A stretch of DNA of 64,000 nt from an uncultured Oscillospiraceae bacterium (GTDB lineage Bacteria > Bacillota > Clostridia > Oscillospirales > Acutalibacteraceae): the NCBI GenBank assembly GCA_900539165.1, contig UQAZ01000004.1, forward strand, positions 50,121-114,120, given 5' to 3'. Shown here in pieces: positions 26,327 through 34,124 of the stretch (position 1 is the stretch's first letter; every line of letters starts with the position of its first letter). The notes under the pieces were generated by a model. That model ran no database searches. It was not told where the DNA came from and was given only the letters and a program-made list of their open reading frames with translations. A program made the translations under genes and the position numbers.

Positions 26327-27391
26327 TTATTTTAAGATTATTTCAAGGCTCTTTTGCACTTTTTTATACAGCACATCGCTGCCGTGCTTAATCGCCTCAT
26401 CTGCCGTAATCTCATCGTCAACCAACGACAGCATTTCGTCTCCGAGTTTTACACCGTCAATGCTTCCGCTGATTACAACACATTTCTTGCCGTACTTTTT
26501 GCAAAGCTCAGCAAGCCTGAACGGTGCTTTTCCCATAAGCGTTTGAGTGTCAGTTTTGCCCTCGCCCGTTATCACGACATCCGCCTGTTTGATTTTCTCG
26601 TCAAGAGAATAAAAGCGAGAAAGAATATCAAATCCCGACTCAATTTTACCGCCGTAAACAGAGTATAAGCCGCCGCAAATTCCGCCTGCGGCACCTGCTC
26701 CTTTAACATTTGCGACGCTGTTTGAAAAAAATGCGTTTACTCTCTGCAAACCCTCGTCAAGCTCCTGCACCTGAGTTTTATTCGCACCCTTTTGTGCTGC
26801 AAAAACATAAGCCGCACCGTCTTTGCCGTAATATGTATTTTCCACATCACAGGCATAAGTAATATCAAAGCCTCGTATGCAATCCCTGACATTCATTCCG
26901 AAAACAAAATTCATATCATTGCTTTTCGGTCTTTGCATTACATTTTGATTTTCGTCATAAAACTTTGCTCCCAGAGCAGTCAACGCACCGATACCGCCGT
27001 CACAACAGCCCGTACCGCCCAAGCCCAAGACGATATGCTTACAGCCCTGCTCGGCGGCATATTTAATCAGTTCTCCCGTACCGTAAGACGACGACAGCAC
27101 AACTCTCTTTTTAGGCTGAAGTCCTGAAGCGGCAGCACATTCCACCACTGCGGTATCGTCCAAAACCAGCACTTTTGCCTCAATCTCATTATAATAAATA
27201 TCGTGGCATTTAACGCTTACCATTTCGCCCCCACAGGCTCCGTAAACTGCTTTACAAAAGCCCTCTCCCCCGTCAGAAAGAGGCAAACAGCGACATTGAG
27301 CATTATCGCCTATTGCTTTTGAAATTGTATCGGCAACCGTTTCTGCCGTCATACTGCCCTTAAAAGAATCGGGCGCAATTAAAATTTTCAT
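26327..27391 (-). CDS. glxK: Glycerate 2-kinase (GlxK/GckA family)
   Basis: A 354-aa protein beginning MKILIAPDSFKGSMTA, the hallmark of type-I glycerate kinases. It also has the GLGGTGCCDGG nucleotide-binding region and the VITGEGKTDTQT motif. It phosphorylates D-glycerate to 2-phosphoglycerate, feeding lower glycolysis. It lies 29 bp after the exporter genes and before the 72-aa gene, so it seems to be in a six-gene minus-strand run. Why glycerate kinase sits with alpha-mannosidase is not evident. Glyceryl-mannose type substrates would be one speculative link. Confidence 0.93.
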   Translation of the reverse strand: MKILIAPDSFKGSMTAETVADTISKAIGDNAQCRCLPLSDGGEGFCKAVYGACGGEMVSVKCHDIYYNEIEAKVLVLDDTAVVECAAASGLQPKKRVVLSSSYGTGELIKYAAEQGCKHIVLGLGGTGCCDGGIGALTALGAKFYDENQNVMQRPKSNDMNFVFGMNVRDCIRGFDITYACDVENTYYGKDGAAYVFAAQKGANKTQVQELDEGLQRVNAFFSNSVANVKGAGAAGGICGGLYSVYGGKIESGFDILSRFYSLDEKIKQADVVITGEGKTDTQTLMGKAPFRLAELCKKYGKKCVVISGSIDGVKLGDEMLSLVDDEITADEAIKHGSDVLYKKVQKSLEIILK

Positions 27392-27420
27392 ATTATCACC
27401 GAATACATTTTAGCACAAAT

Positions 27421-27864
27421 TCACATACGGGTAAAGCGTTCTTTAATTCGCCTTATTACTCCCAATACAATCAAGCACACAACCGCACCCATAGCAAGCG
27501 CAAATGCAACCGAAACGGTAAGTCCTGCATAGTGCAAAAACTGTTCGTATCGTCGTTGCACCACCGAAGTCATTGCATAATACAAATACCCTCCGGGCAA
27601 AAGCGGAATTTCGCACGGAAGGAGTATTACTATCGCAGGAGTTTTCACTGCACGAGCCGTTATCTCACTGTAAAGTTCAACAGATACGGCTGAAATCAAG
27701 GTTGACGAAAACACGCCCAAGCCGAACCTGCTTGTGCATATTTCATATCCTCCGGCAGAGATAAACGCACCAAGGACAATATACACTATGTGTTTTTTCG
27801 GCGCATTTAACACACCGCAAAATCCGAGCGTTCCAAGCACACACAAAAGCACTCTTTCAACCAT
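27421..27864 (-). CDS. Threonine/serine exporter, C-terminal half (ThrE_2, DUF3815)
   Basis: A 147-aa membrane protein with four or five helices and the PLLPGGYLYYAM motif typical of the small subunit of split ThrE-type exporters. It overlaps the end of the larger subunit gene by 8 bp. The two halves together are thought to export threonine and serine, or related acids, driven by proton motive force. This is known for the fused Corynebacterium ThrE and inferred for split forms. Confidence 0.88.
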   Translation of the reverse strand: MVERVLLCVLGTLGFCGVLNAPKKHIVYIVLGAFISAGGYEICTSRFGLGVFSSTLISAVSVELYSEITARAVKTPAIVILLPCEIPLLPGGYLYYAMTSVVQRRYEQFLHYAGLTVSVAFALAMGAVVCLIVLGVIRRIKERFTRM

Positions 27865-28564
27865 TTACAATAATCACCGCCAAAGAAAAGCCGAACGCAA
27901 TGGCAAGAGCAGTAAACACGGACTGAGTAAATTCGATAATACCCGAAAGAGTGTCGCAATACATAATATCACGAACAGAATTGCCTATCGTTATCCCGGG
28001 AACGAGAAGCATAACGGTGCCTATCATTATTTTTTCGACAGAACAATTAACGCCAAAAAACAGCGGAACATATGCCAAAACGCCCGCAACAAATGACTGC
28101 ATTAAGACATTGGCAAACGAGCCTACATTCAAATCGGGCATTTTCATAATTATAAGTCCGACAATACCGCTAATAATCGCATCTGCCAATCCCCCTCCGA
28201 AATAAACGGAAAAAGCTCCCGTTGCCAAAAGCACGCAAACGCACCTAAACGGTAATGAATATTTGCTCTCGTCACGGTGAACGCAAGTCTCACCGCACAG
28301 TTCACGAGACACCGCATTAAGTCTGTCAATCTCACTTAGGTTAAGCTCATTTTTGTCAATCCTGCTTACAAACACCTCGTCATCGCACACAACAATCATT
28401 AAACTGTTTAGGCAAAACACGCTTGCGCTAAGCCCACGGGCAAAAAGCATACGCCTGAGCGAATCCTCCGCCCTGGAAATCTCGGCGCCGTTTTCTATCA
28501 TCGCAGCACCGACAGCACATATCTTTTTCAAATAGCTTCTATCCATAATTAAAGTATTTGCCAT
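27857..28564 (-). CDS. Threonine/serine exporter, N-terminal half (ThrE, DUF1212)
   Basis: The frame opens as far as 28696, but family alignment suggests a start at 28564 (MANTLIMDRS) or 28546 (MDRSYLKK). Neither has a clear ribosome site. The core IENGAEISRAEDSLRRM and about five hydrophobic segments match the DUF1212 unit with its N-terminal cytosolic domain. It is the first gene of the minus-strand run ending at GH31. No convincing promoter was found. The region upstream is occupied by a divergent plus-strand RNA promoter. Confidence 0.85.
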   Translation of the reverse strand: MANTLIMDRSYLKKICAVGAAMIENGAEISRAEDSLRRMLFARGLSASVFCLNSLMIVVCDDEVFVSRIDKNELNLSEIDRLNAVSRELCGETCVHRDESKYSLPFRCVCVLLATGAFSVYFGGGLADAIISGIVGLIIMKMPDLNVGSFANVLMQSFVAGVLAYVPLFFGVNCSVEKIMIGTVMLLVPGITIGNSVRDIMYCDTLSGIIEFTQSVFTALAIAFGFSLAVIIVNG

Positions 28565-28597
28565 AAAAAACGCATTAACAAAAATTAATAAAATATC

Positions 28598-28626
28598 TTG
28601 ACAAAAAAAGTTAAATGTTGTAATAT
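28598..28626 (+). promoter_or_regulatory. Sigma-A promoter of a structured RNA
   Basis: Perfect TTGACA (28598-28603), a 17-bp spacer and TAATAT (28621-28626). There is no ORF with a ribosome site downstream before the terminator at 28738-28780. Confidence 0.75.
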
Positions 28627-28632
28627 ATACAC

Positions 28633-28780
28633 ATCCGATATGCTTGTATATATTCGGTAGGTGCTTCGGTAACAGCACCGATTGCTGTGACAGCAACTCA
28701 CAGCGTATGAGATTGTTTTTAATTAAACAGCGAAGATGGGTAGTTAGGAATCAATATTTCCACTGCCCGTTTTTGTTTTT
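28633..28780 (+). ncRNA. Structured non-coding RNA of unknown class
   Basis: A predicted transcript of about 150 nt bounded by a near-consensus promoter and an intrinsic terminator. Successive hairpins are visible: CCGATAT with ATATTCGG (28635-28656), GGTGCT/AGCACC (28660-28679, loop TCGGTAAC) and GCTGTGA/TCACAGC (28684-28704, loop CAGCAAC). An AU-rich linker follows, then a GGGTAGT/ACTGCCC terminator (28738-28768) and a T run. The third stem can re-pair as TTGCTG/CAGCAA (28682-28696), so two folds are mutually exclusive. I do not recognise it as 6S, SRP, tmRNA or a known riboswitch. It is followed by tRNA-fMet, which has its own promoter. Confidence 0.6.
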
Positions 28781-28803
28781 ACTTAAAATGTTTCAAAAAA
28801 GTA

Positions 28804-28831
28804 TTGACTTATGTAAAATTTCTGTTATAAT
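28804..28831 (+). promoter_or_regulatory. Sigma-A promoter of the initiator tRNA
   Basis: TTGACT (28804-28809), a 16-bp spacer and TATAAT (28826-28831), 33 bp before the tRNA. Confidence 0.7.
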
Positions 28832-28864
28832 AGTAAAGCACTCAAAAATACAAAGCACATATAT

Positions 28865-28940
<76 letters not shown>

Positions 28941-28945
28941 CAGTA

Positions 28946-28982
28946 AACAAGCCGTTTTCGTAAGATTACGGCTTGTTTTTGT
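28946..28982 (+). terminator. Terminator of tRNA-fMet
   Basis: ACAAGCCGT pairs with ACGGCTTGT across a short loop, followed by TTTTTG. Confidence 0.85.
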
Positions 28983-29058
28983 TGAAATTTGATACATTTT
29001 GCAATAGCAGAATTTTGGCTATGAAATAGTGCAAAGTTATTGAAAAGCAGTCTATGTA

Positions 29059-29316
29059 ATGACAGAAATATTCGATTTATCAAGCATCAACATTCCCTAC
29101 GGTGTGCTGTACGAACAAAATTTAAGTGATATAGCACACAGAACGTTTTCGCTGTTAGTTGCATTTTTATCGATAATTTATCTGCAAGCTCTACGCGAAA
29201 TACTTTTAAGACCTAATTATTCAGCGAAACCGACATTAAAGCAATCATTATGTTTTGTATTGCTAAAAAACTGCAACTGTGATATAGTATATACAAATTA
29301 TAAATATGAGGAATAA
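29059..29316 (+). CDS. Doubtful 85-aa ORF in an otherwise empty stretch (28981-29259)
   Basis: The frame has a hydrophobic stretch near residues 28-46 but no ribosome site before its ATG and no recognisable family. It runs through the promoter (29260-29288) of the next gene. I regard it as probably non-coding. Otherwise the stretch 28981-29259 holds nothing that I can identify and may be a decayed gene. Confidence 0.2.
   Translation: MTEIFDLSSINIPYGVLYEQNLSDIAHRTFSLLVAFLSIIYLQALREILLRPNYSAKPTLKQSLCFVLLKNCNCDIVYTNYKYEE
29260..29288 (+). promoter_or_regulatory. Sigma-A promoter of the CDP-glycerol transferase/GT4 gene
   Basis: TTGCTA (29260-29265), a 17-bp spacer and TATAGT (29283-29288), 31 bp before the ATG. 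Confidence 0.6.
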
Positions 29317-29319
29317 AAT

Positions 29320-31734
29320 ATGATTAAGAAAATAAAAAGGCTGTTCAAAAATATTTTCAATCCATATTGGAGAGCAAAGTGCGAATACATAAAATATGTT
29401 GACGATATGCCGATTGACGACAAGCTTATTTTACTTGAGTCACAGCACGGAAAAGAATTTAACGGAAACATTTTTTCTATGATTAAATATCTTTGCTCGG
29501 CTGATGAATACAAGGATTACACAATTTGTCTTTCTTGCACAAAGTCGAGTCGTGAAGCGTTTGAAAAAAAGGCGAAGCAATACGGAATTAAAAACCTTAC
29601 TTTTCTGACCTTATCCACAAGGGAATATTTCAAGGTGCTTGCAAGCGCAAAATATTTAATCAACGACAACACCTTTTTACCTTTTTTGATAAAAAAAGAA
29701 GGCCAAATATACCTGAATACATGGCATGGCACTCCTCTCAAATCGCTGGGCAGAAAAATCAAAAACGATGCGGTAAACATCGGAAATCCGCAAAGAAATT
29801 TCGTAATAGCTGACTGGCTCTTATACCCTAACGATTACACAAAAAAGCACATAATCGAGGACTATATGATTGAAAACATATCAAACTCGAAAATCGTTAT
29901 GGGAGGTTATCCGAGAAACGACATTTTCTTTGATGACAAAAGAAGAAACGAGTTAAGACATTCGCTGGGCTTGGAAGAGAAAAAAGTTTATGCATATATG
30001 CCGACCTTTAGAGGAACGGCAAGAGAAGGCACATCCGACGACAGCGACAATTTTATGCTTGACAGTCTTCGTGCGCTCGACAAGGAGCTTTCGGAAAATG
30101 AAGTGCTTTATCTCAATTTACATCCTGTTTCGAGAAGCGTAGTCGATTTTGATGAATTTACAAAAATAAAGCCTTTTCCGAGTGAGCTTGACACATACGA
30201 TTTTCTTAACATTGCGGACTGTCTTGTAAGTGACTATTCAAGCGTATTCTTTGATTTTGCCTGCACAAAGAAGAAGATTATTCTTTTCACATTTGACAAG
30301 GAAGAATACCTCAGAGACAGAGGCTTATACATTTCACTCGATGAACTCCCCTACCCACAGGTTTCGGATTACAAGAGCCTGCTTGACGAAATGCGTAGCG
30401 GCAAAAGCTATGACGACACGGACTTTCTCAACACATTTTGTCCTTACGACAACATTAATTCATCAAAGCAACTCTGCGACCAAATCATTCTCGGCAAGGA
30501 CAGCGGGTTAAAAACCGAAAATATGCCGAATAATGGCAAAGAAAATGTACTTATTTTTGCAGGCAACCTTGCACCGAACGGCGTAACCGCAGCGTTGAGA
30601 AACCTTTTGACCATCCTCGACAAGGAAAAACGCAATTACTACATAAGCTTTAAGCAATTGGCGGCAGCAAGATATGCAGACAATCTGATGACATTTCCGC
30701 AGGATGTATCTTACTATGCGACGATTGGCGGATACAATCTGACGATTACAGACAGAATCTACAAAATTATGTTTAGATTCAAACTGATTGATGTAGAAAA
30801 ATATCTAAAGCATTGCGGAAAAAGAGTCAAACAAAATTTTGACAAGGAATTTGCCGCAACGAATTTCAGCACCTACATTCAGTTCAGCGGATATGTTCCC
30901 GACCTTATACTTAAATTTATGCAGACCGACAAGAACAGCGTTATTTATGTTCACTCGGATATGATTAACGAAATTAAGCAAAGAGGCAATCAAAGAGCAG
31001 ATGTACTTAAATACGCTTACTCGCACTACGATAAGGTTGCAGTGGTAACGGAGGACATTATTCCGCCTACAAAACAGTTGAACGCAGGCGACAGAATTTG
31101 TTTGGCAAAGAATGCGATTCCGTACAAAGAAATTATTGAAAAATCACTTCAAGAACCACAATTAGACGAGGTTACAGAATGCTCGGTAAGTCAAGAGGAA
31201 GCAATGGAATTTCTCCTTGACAAAAGTACAAAGAAATTTATCACCGTCGGCAGATTTTCACCTGAAAAAGGTCACGACAGACTTGTAAACGCATTTGAGA
31301 GCTTCGCAAAATCACATGATGACGCAAGGCTTGTTGTGCTTGGCGGAAGTTCCTATGATAACCATTACGAAAAGCTGTTAAAACTAATTCAGGATAAAGG
31401 TCTCACCGACAAGGTGTTGCTGATAATGAATGTCTCAAATCCTTATGCGTTGATAAAGCTTTGCGATTATTTCGTGCTTTCATCACATTACGAAGGCTTC
31501 GGTCTTGTTTTGGCAGAGGCGGACATTGTAGGCTTGCCTGTAATTTCAACTGATATAACCGGACCGAGAGGTTTTATGCAAAAGTATGACGGTACATTGG
31601 TTGAAAGCTCGCAGGAAGGCATTGAAAAGGGCTTAGAACTTCTTTACAACGGAAAAGTGCCTATGCTCAAAACAGATTATGAGCAGTACAACAATGAGGT
31701 CATTGAGGAATTTGAAGCACTGCTTAAAAAATAA
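29320..31734 (+). CDS. Fused CDP-glycerol glycerophosphotransferase and GT4 glycosyltransferase
   Basis: An 804-aa two-domain enzyme. Residues about 20-395 form a TagF/TagB-like polyol-phosphate transferase with TWHGTPLKSLGRK, GYPRNDIFF and SDYSSVFFDF motifs. Residues about 405-800 form a GT-B glycosyltransferase of family 4 with GRFSPEKGHDRL and SHYEGFGLVLAEA, the acidic motif that contacts the sugar nucleotide. There is no signal peptide or transmembrane helix. TagF enzymes are peripheral on the inner membrane face. It should add a polyol phosphate and a sugar to a surface polymer such as teichoic acid or capsule. It stands alone between its own promoter and terminator, away from other wall genes. 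Confidence 0.88.
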   Translation: MIKKIKRLFKNIFNPYWRAKCEYIKYVDDMPIDDKLILLESQHGKEFNGNIFSMIKYLCSADEYKDYTICLSCTKSSREAFEKKAKQYGIKNLTFLTLSTREYFKVLASAKYLINDNTFLPFLIKKEGQIYLNTWHGTPLKSLGRKIKNDAVNIGNPQRNFVIADWLLYPNDYTKKHIIEDYMIENISNSKIVMGGYPRNDIFFDDKRRNELRHSLGLEEKKVYAYMPTFRGTAREGTSDDSDNFMLDSLRALDKELSENEVLYLNLHPVSRSVVDFDEFTKIKPFPSELDTYDFLNIADCLVSDYSSVFFDFACTKKKIILFTFDKEEYLRDRGLYISLDELPYPQVSDYKSLLDEMRSGKSYDDTDFLNTFCPYDNINSSKQLCDQIILGKDSGLKTENMPNNGKENVLIFAGNLAPNGVTAALRNLLTILDKEKRNYYISFKQLAAARYADNLMTFPQDVSYYATIGGYNLTITDRIYKIMFRFKLIDVEKYLKHCGKRVKQNFDKEFAATNFSTYIQFSGYVPDLILKFMQTDKNSVIYVHSDMINEIKQRGNQRADVLKYAYSHYDKVAVVTEDIIPPTKQLNAGDRICLAKNAIPYKEIIEKSLQEPQLDEVTECSVSQEEAMEFLLDKSTKKFITVGRFSPEKGHDRLVNAFESFAKSHDDARLVVLGGSSYDNHYEKLLKLIQDKGLTDKVLLIMNVSNPYALIKLCDYFVLSSHYEGFGLVLAEADIVGLPVISTDITGPRGFMQKYDGTLVESSQEGIEKGLELLYNGKVPMLKTDYEQYNNEVIEEFEALLKK

Positions 31735-31741
31735 TACCAAT

Positions 31742-31782
31742 AAAAGCGATTGTGTTTGATTTATCAACACAACCGCTTTTAT
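31742..31782 (+). terminator. Terminator after the TagF/GT4 fusion gene
   Basis: An AAAAGCG...TTGTGTT arm pairs with AACACAA...CGCTTTT and is followed by ATTTAT. Confidence 0.75.
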
Positions 31783-31879
31783 TTATACCATTTTACTTTT
31801 GAACAATATGCAAAAAGCATACGAAAACCAAAACAAAGTATTCAACGAAAAGTTGATAAATATTTTAGCATTTAAGGGG

Positions 31880-31908
31880 TTGAATAATAGTATAGATAAT
31901 GTTAAAAT
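31880..31908 (+). promoter_or_regulatory. Sigma-A promoter of a two-gene membrane-protein operon
   Basis: TTGAAT (31880-31885), a 17-bp spacer and TAAAAT (31903-31908), 30 bp before the ATG at 31939. Confidence 0.65.
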
Positions 31909-31938
31909 AATAACGAAATTAAATGAGGAGGAAATGAA

Positions 31939-32361
31939 ATGGCATGTTTTGCAGTTCCTGCCGCTGAGGCAATTATTGTCGGAACAGCCTACCTGATTGC
32001 TAAGCACAAGGAAAAGAAAATTGAAACTCCGACTTTTACATACAAAGCAAAGGACGGTTCTATCGTCACAGGCGAAAAGGTTAAGCTTTCAACAAAGCTT
32101 TCTTGGCTTCTTTTGCTGTTGACAGGCGGTACATTCCTTTTGGCATACGAACATATATGGCACGGAGAGGTAGTGCCATGGTTTCCTTTTTTAACAAATG
32201 CGGCTAACCCTGCCGACGCACAAGAAATGCTGCACGAAATGGCGACCGTCGGCGTGCTTATGGCTGTGCTTGTAACGCTTGTGTGGGCAGTAATGTTGGG
32301 AGTTTGTGCTTTGATAGAAAAAAGAAGTGCAGGCACACAGAGCGTAAAGGCAACAAAATAA
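31939..32361 (+). CDS. Unknown membrane protein, first of a pair
   Basis: A 140-aa protein with an N-terminal hydrophobic segment (AVPAAEAIIVGTAYLIA), a short soluble loop rich in Lys/Thr, a helix at about 56-69 (LSWLLLLLTGGTFLLAY) and a further helix at about 103-123. A GAGGAG site precedes the ATG. The loop HIWHGEVVPWFPFLTNAANPADAQEMLHEMA contains two His residues that could bind metal, which is only a remark. I recognise no family. It is followed 18 bp later by a second membrane protein. Confidence 0.75.
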   Translation: MACFAVPAAEAIIVGTAYLIAKHKEKKIETPTFTYKAKDGSIVTGEKVKLSTKLSWLLLLLTGGTFLLAYEHIWHGEVVPWFPFLTNAANPADAQEMLHEMATVGVLMAVLVTLVWAVMLGVCALIEKRSAGTQSVKATK

Positions 32362-32379
32362 CAAAAGCGGAGAAACAAT

Positions 32380-32697
32380 ATGACACTTTTAATAAGCGTA
32401 TTCGCTGCTGTCATTGCAACCGTCGTTTGGTATGCAAAAGCGCCTAACGATAAAATGATGACAAACGTACTATGCTATATGTATTGGGGTGCTTCGTTAA
32501 TGTGGCTGGTTGATGCCGTATTCGAGTATGCCGAGCTGCACGAGCAATACTTTACCCCTGCTCTTGAGGATATGCTCAACGATGCGTTTTTAGGCTTATC
32601 GGTTGTTGCACTCGGTCTTGTGATTTGGATTATAATTTTACTTATCAAAGACCCAAAGGGCGTAATCAAAGACGCTCTGTTCAAGAGAAAAAAATAA
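32380..32697 (+). CDS. Unknown membrane protein, second of a pair
   Basis: A 105-aa protein with three hydrophobic segments (about 2-17, 30-45, 66-90) and an acidic loop (EYAELHEQYFTPALEDMLND) between the second and third. It is transcribed with the preceding 140-aa gene, and a hairpin follows 10 bp after the stop. The pair looks like a small membrane complex, but neither member gives a functional clue. Confidence 0.75.
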   Translation: MTLLISVFAAVIATVVWYAKAPNDKMMTNVLCYMYWGASLMWLVDAVFEYAELHEQYFTPALEDMLNDAFLGLSVVALGLVIWIIILLIKDPKGVIKDALFKRKK

Positions 32698-32707
32698 TTT
32701 ATTAAAG

Positions 32708-32745
32708 CAATTCCCTACTGAACGACATTCTTTAGGGATTGTTTG
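32708..32745 (+). terminator. Terminator of the membrane-protein pair
   Basis: CAATTCCCTA at 32708-32717 pairs with TAGGGATTG at 32733-32741, followed by TTTGT. The T tract is short. Confidence 0.55.
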
Positions 32746-32755
32746 TCGGCACAAT

Positions 32756-32773
32756 TTGTTAATTTATTAACAA
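32756..32773. promoter_or_regulatory. Rex operator upstream of the alcohol dehydrogenase
   Basis: TTGTTAATTTATTAACAA is a perfect palindrome that matches the published Rex consensus TTGTTAA-N4-TTAACAA exactly. It lies about 100 bp before the iron-containing alcohol dehydrogenase. Rex is released when NADH rises, so the enzyme should be induced under reducing conditions. Confidence 0.85.
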
Positions 32774-32810
32774 CTATGTCACAAATATTAAAAAATATGA
32801 TAACAAATAA

Positions 32811-32826
32811 GTGATATTATTATCAC
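32811..32826. promoter_or_regulatory. Second palindrome in the alcohol dehydrogenase leader
   Basis: GTGATATTATTATCAC is a perfect 16-bp palindrome, repeated in part by AAAAGTGATG at 32831. The half-site GTGA...TCAC resembles Crp/Fnr-type operators, but the spacing (8 bp) differs from the standard 6 bp. It is a possible second operator. Confidence 0.4.
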
Positions 32827-32874
32827 AATAAAAAGTGATGTAATGTCGCTAATAAAATTTTGGAGGGTTTTATC

Positions 32875-34023
32875 ATGGCAAACAGAATAGTATTAAACAC
32901 AGTTTCTTATCACGGCAAGGGTGCTATCAAAGAAATAGTACCTATCGCACAGTCAAAGGGTTACAAGCATATCTTCGTATGCTCCGACCCTGACCTTATC
33001 AAGTTTGGTGTAACATCAAGAGTTACCGACCTTCTTGACGAGGCAAAAATCGCTTACACCGTTTATTCGGGAATTAAGCCAAACCCAACTATCGAAAATG
33101 TTACCGACGGCGTTGAGGCATTCAAAGCTTGCGGTGCAGATGCAATCATCACAATCGGCGGCGGTTCTTCAATGGACACAGCGAAGGCTATCGGTATTAT
33201 TATTGCAAACCCTGAATTTGCAGATGTTCGTTCTCTTGAGGGTGTTGCACCCACAAAGAATCACGCAGTACCTACAATTGCAGTTCCTACAACAGCAGGT
33301 ACAGCAGCAGAGGTAACAATCAACTATGTAATCACCGATGTTCAAAAAGAGAGAAAGTTCGTTTGCGTTGATGAAAACGATATTCCTGAATATGCAGTTG
33401 TTGACCCTGATATGATGTCATCAATGCCAAAGGGTCTCACAGCTTCAACCGGTATGGACGCACTTACCCACGCTATTGAGGGTTACACAACACTCGGCGC
33501 TTGGGAAATGAGCGATATGTTCCATCTCGAGGCTATCAAGCTTATTTCAAAGCATCTTCGTGGAGCTGTTGAAAATAAACCTGAGGACAGAGAGGGTATG
33601 GCTTTAGCTCAGTATATTGCAGGTATGGGCTTCTCTAATGTAGGTCTCGGTATCGCTCACTCAATCGCACACACACTCGGCGCACACTATGACACACCTC
33701 ACGGCGTTGCTTGCGCTATGATGCTTCCAATCGTTATGGAATACAATCAGGAATGCACAGGCAAAAAGTACAGAGAAATCGCAAGAGCTATGGGCGTTGA
33801 AGGCGTTGACGCTATGAGCCAAGAGGAATACAGAAAGGCAGCTATCGACGCTGTTAAAAAGCTTTCGGCAGATGTAGGAATTCCGGCAGTAAATGAAAAG
33901 GTTAAGGAAGAAGACTTAGATGTTCTTGCAGCAGACGCATATGCAGACGCTTGCCGTCCGGGCAACCCTAAGGATACTAATGTAGACGACCTGAAGGCTC
34001 TTTACAGAAAGATTATGGCATAA
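32875..34023 (+). CDS. Iron-containing alcohol dehydrogenase (1,3-propanediol/lactaldehyde reductase type)
   Basis: The ATG at 32875 (MANRIV) follows GGAGG, so the protein is 382 aa. The nucleotide-binding GGGSSMDTAKA loop is at about 95-105. The metal ligands D195, H199, H262 and H276 occupy the same positions as in FucO. It reduces aldehydes to alcohols with NAD(P)H and helps reoxidise NADH during fermentation. A Rex site and another palindrome lie upstream, and terminators follow. Codon use is strongly biased, suggesting high expression. The exact substrate, such as acetaldehyde, lactaldehyde or butyraldehyde, is not clear. Confidence 0.93.
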   Translation: MANRIVLNTVSYHGKGAIKEIVPIAQSKGYKHIFVCSDPDLIKFGVTSRVTDLLDEAKIAYTVYSGIKPNPTIENVTDGVEAFKACGADAIITIGGGSSMDTAKAIGIIIANPEFADVRSLEGVAPTKNHAVPTIAVPTTAGTAAEVTINYVITDVQKERKFVCVDENDIPEYAVVDPDMMSSMPKGLTASTGMDALTHAIEGYTTLGAWEMSDMFHLEAIKLISKHLRGAVENKPEDREGMALAQYIAGMGFSNVGLGIAHSIAHTLGAHYDTPHGVACAMMLPIVMEYNQECTGKKYREIARAMGVEGVDAMSQEEYRKAAIDAVKKLSADVGIPAVNEKVKEEDLDVLAADAYADACRPGNPKDTNVDDLKALYRKIMA

Positions 34024-34030
34024 TTATATT

Positions 34031-34120
34031 ATCCCTGTCACCATTTGGCGGCAGGGATTGTTTATGTGAAATCAAGATACAAACATAAAAAATCTGTGGT
34101 ATTTTTATACCACAGACTTT
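34031..34120. terminator. Two terminator hairpins between the alcohol dehydrogenase and lacZ
   Basis: ATCCCTG/CAGGGAT (34031-34058) follows the dehydrogenase stop. TCTGTGGTA/TACCACAGA (34092-34115) has a T run on the plus strand and an A/T-rich tract on the minus strand, and serves both convergent genes. Confidence 0.75.
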
Positions 34121-34124
34121 TTTA

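Noticed and set aside
28633..28780. Possible cobalamin riboswitch or 6S RNA
   Set aside because: Some short stretches (GGTGC, CTGTGA) look suggestive, but the B12-box and conserved core are missing, no B12 gene follows, and the long interrupted hairpin of 6S RNA is not present.
31799..31996. A 65-codon plus-strand ORF before the membrane-protein pair
   Set aside because: It runs through the promoter and the ribosome site of the gene at 31939, has no start signal and no recognisable protein.
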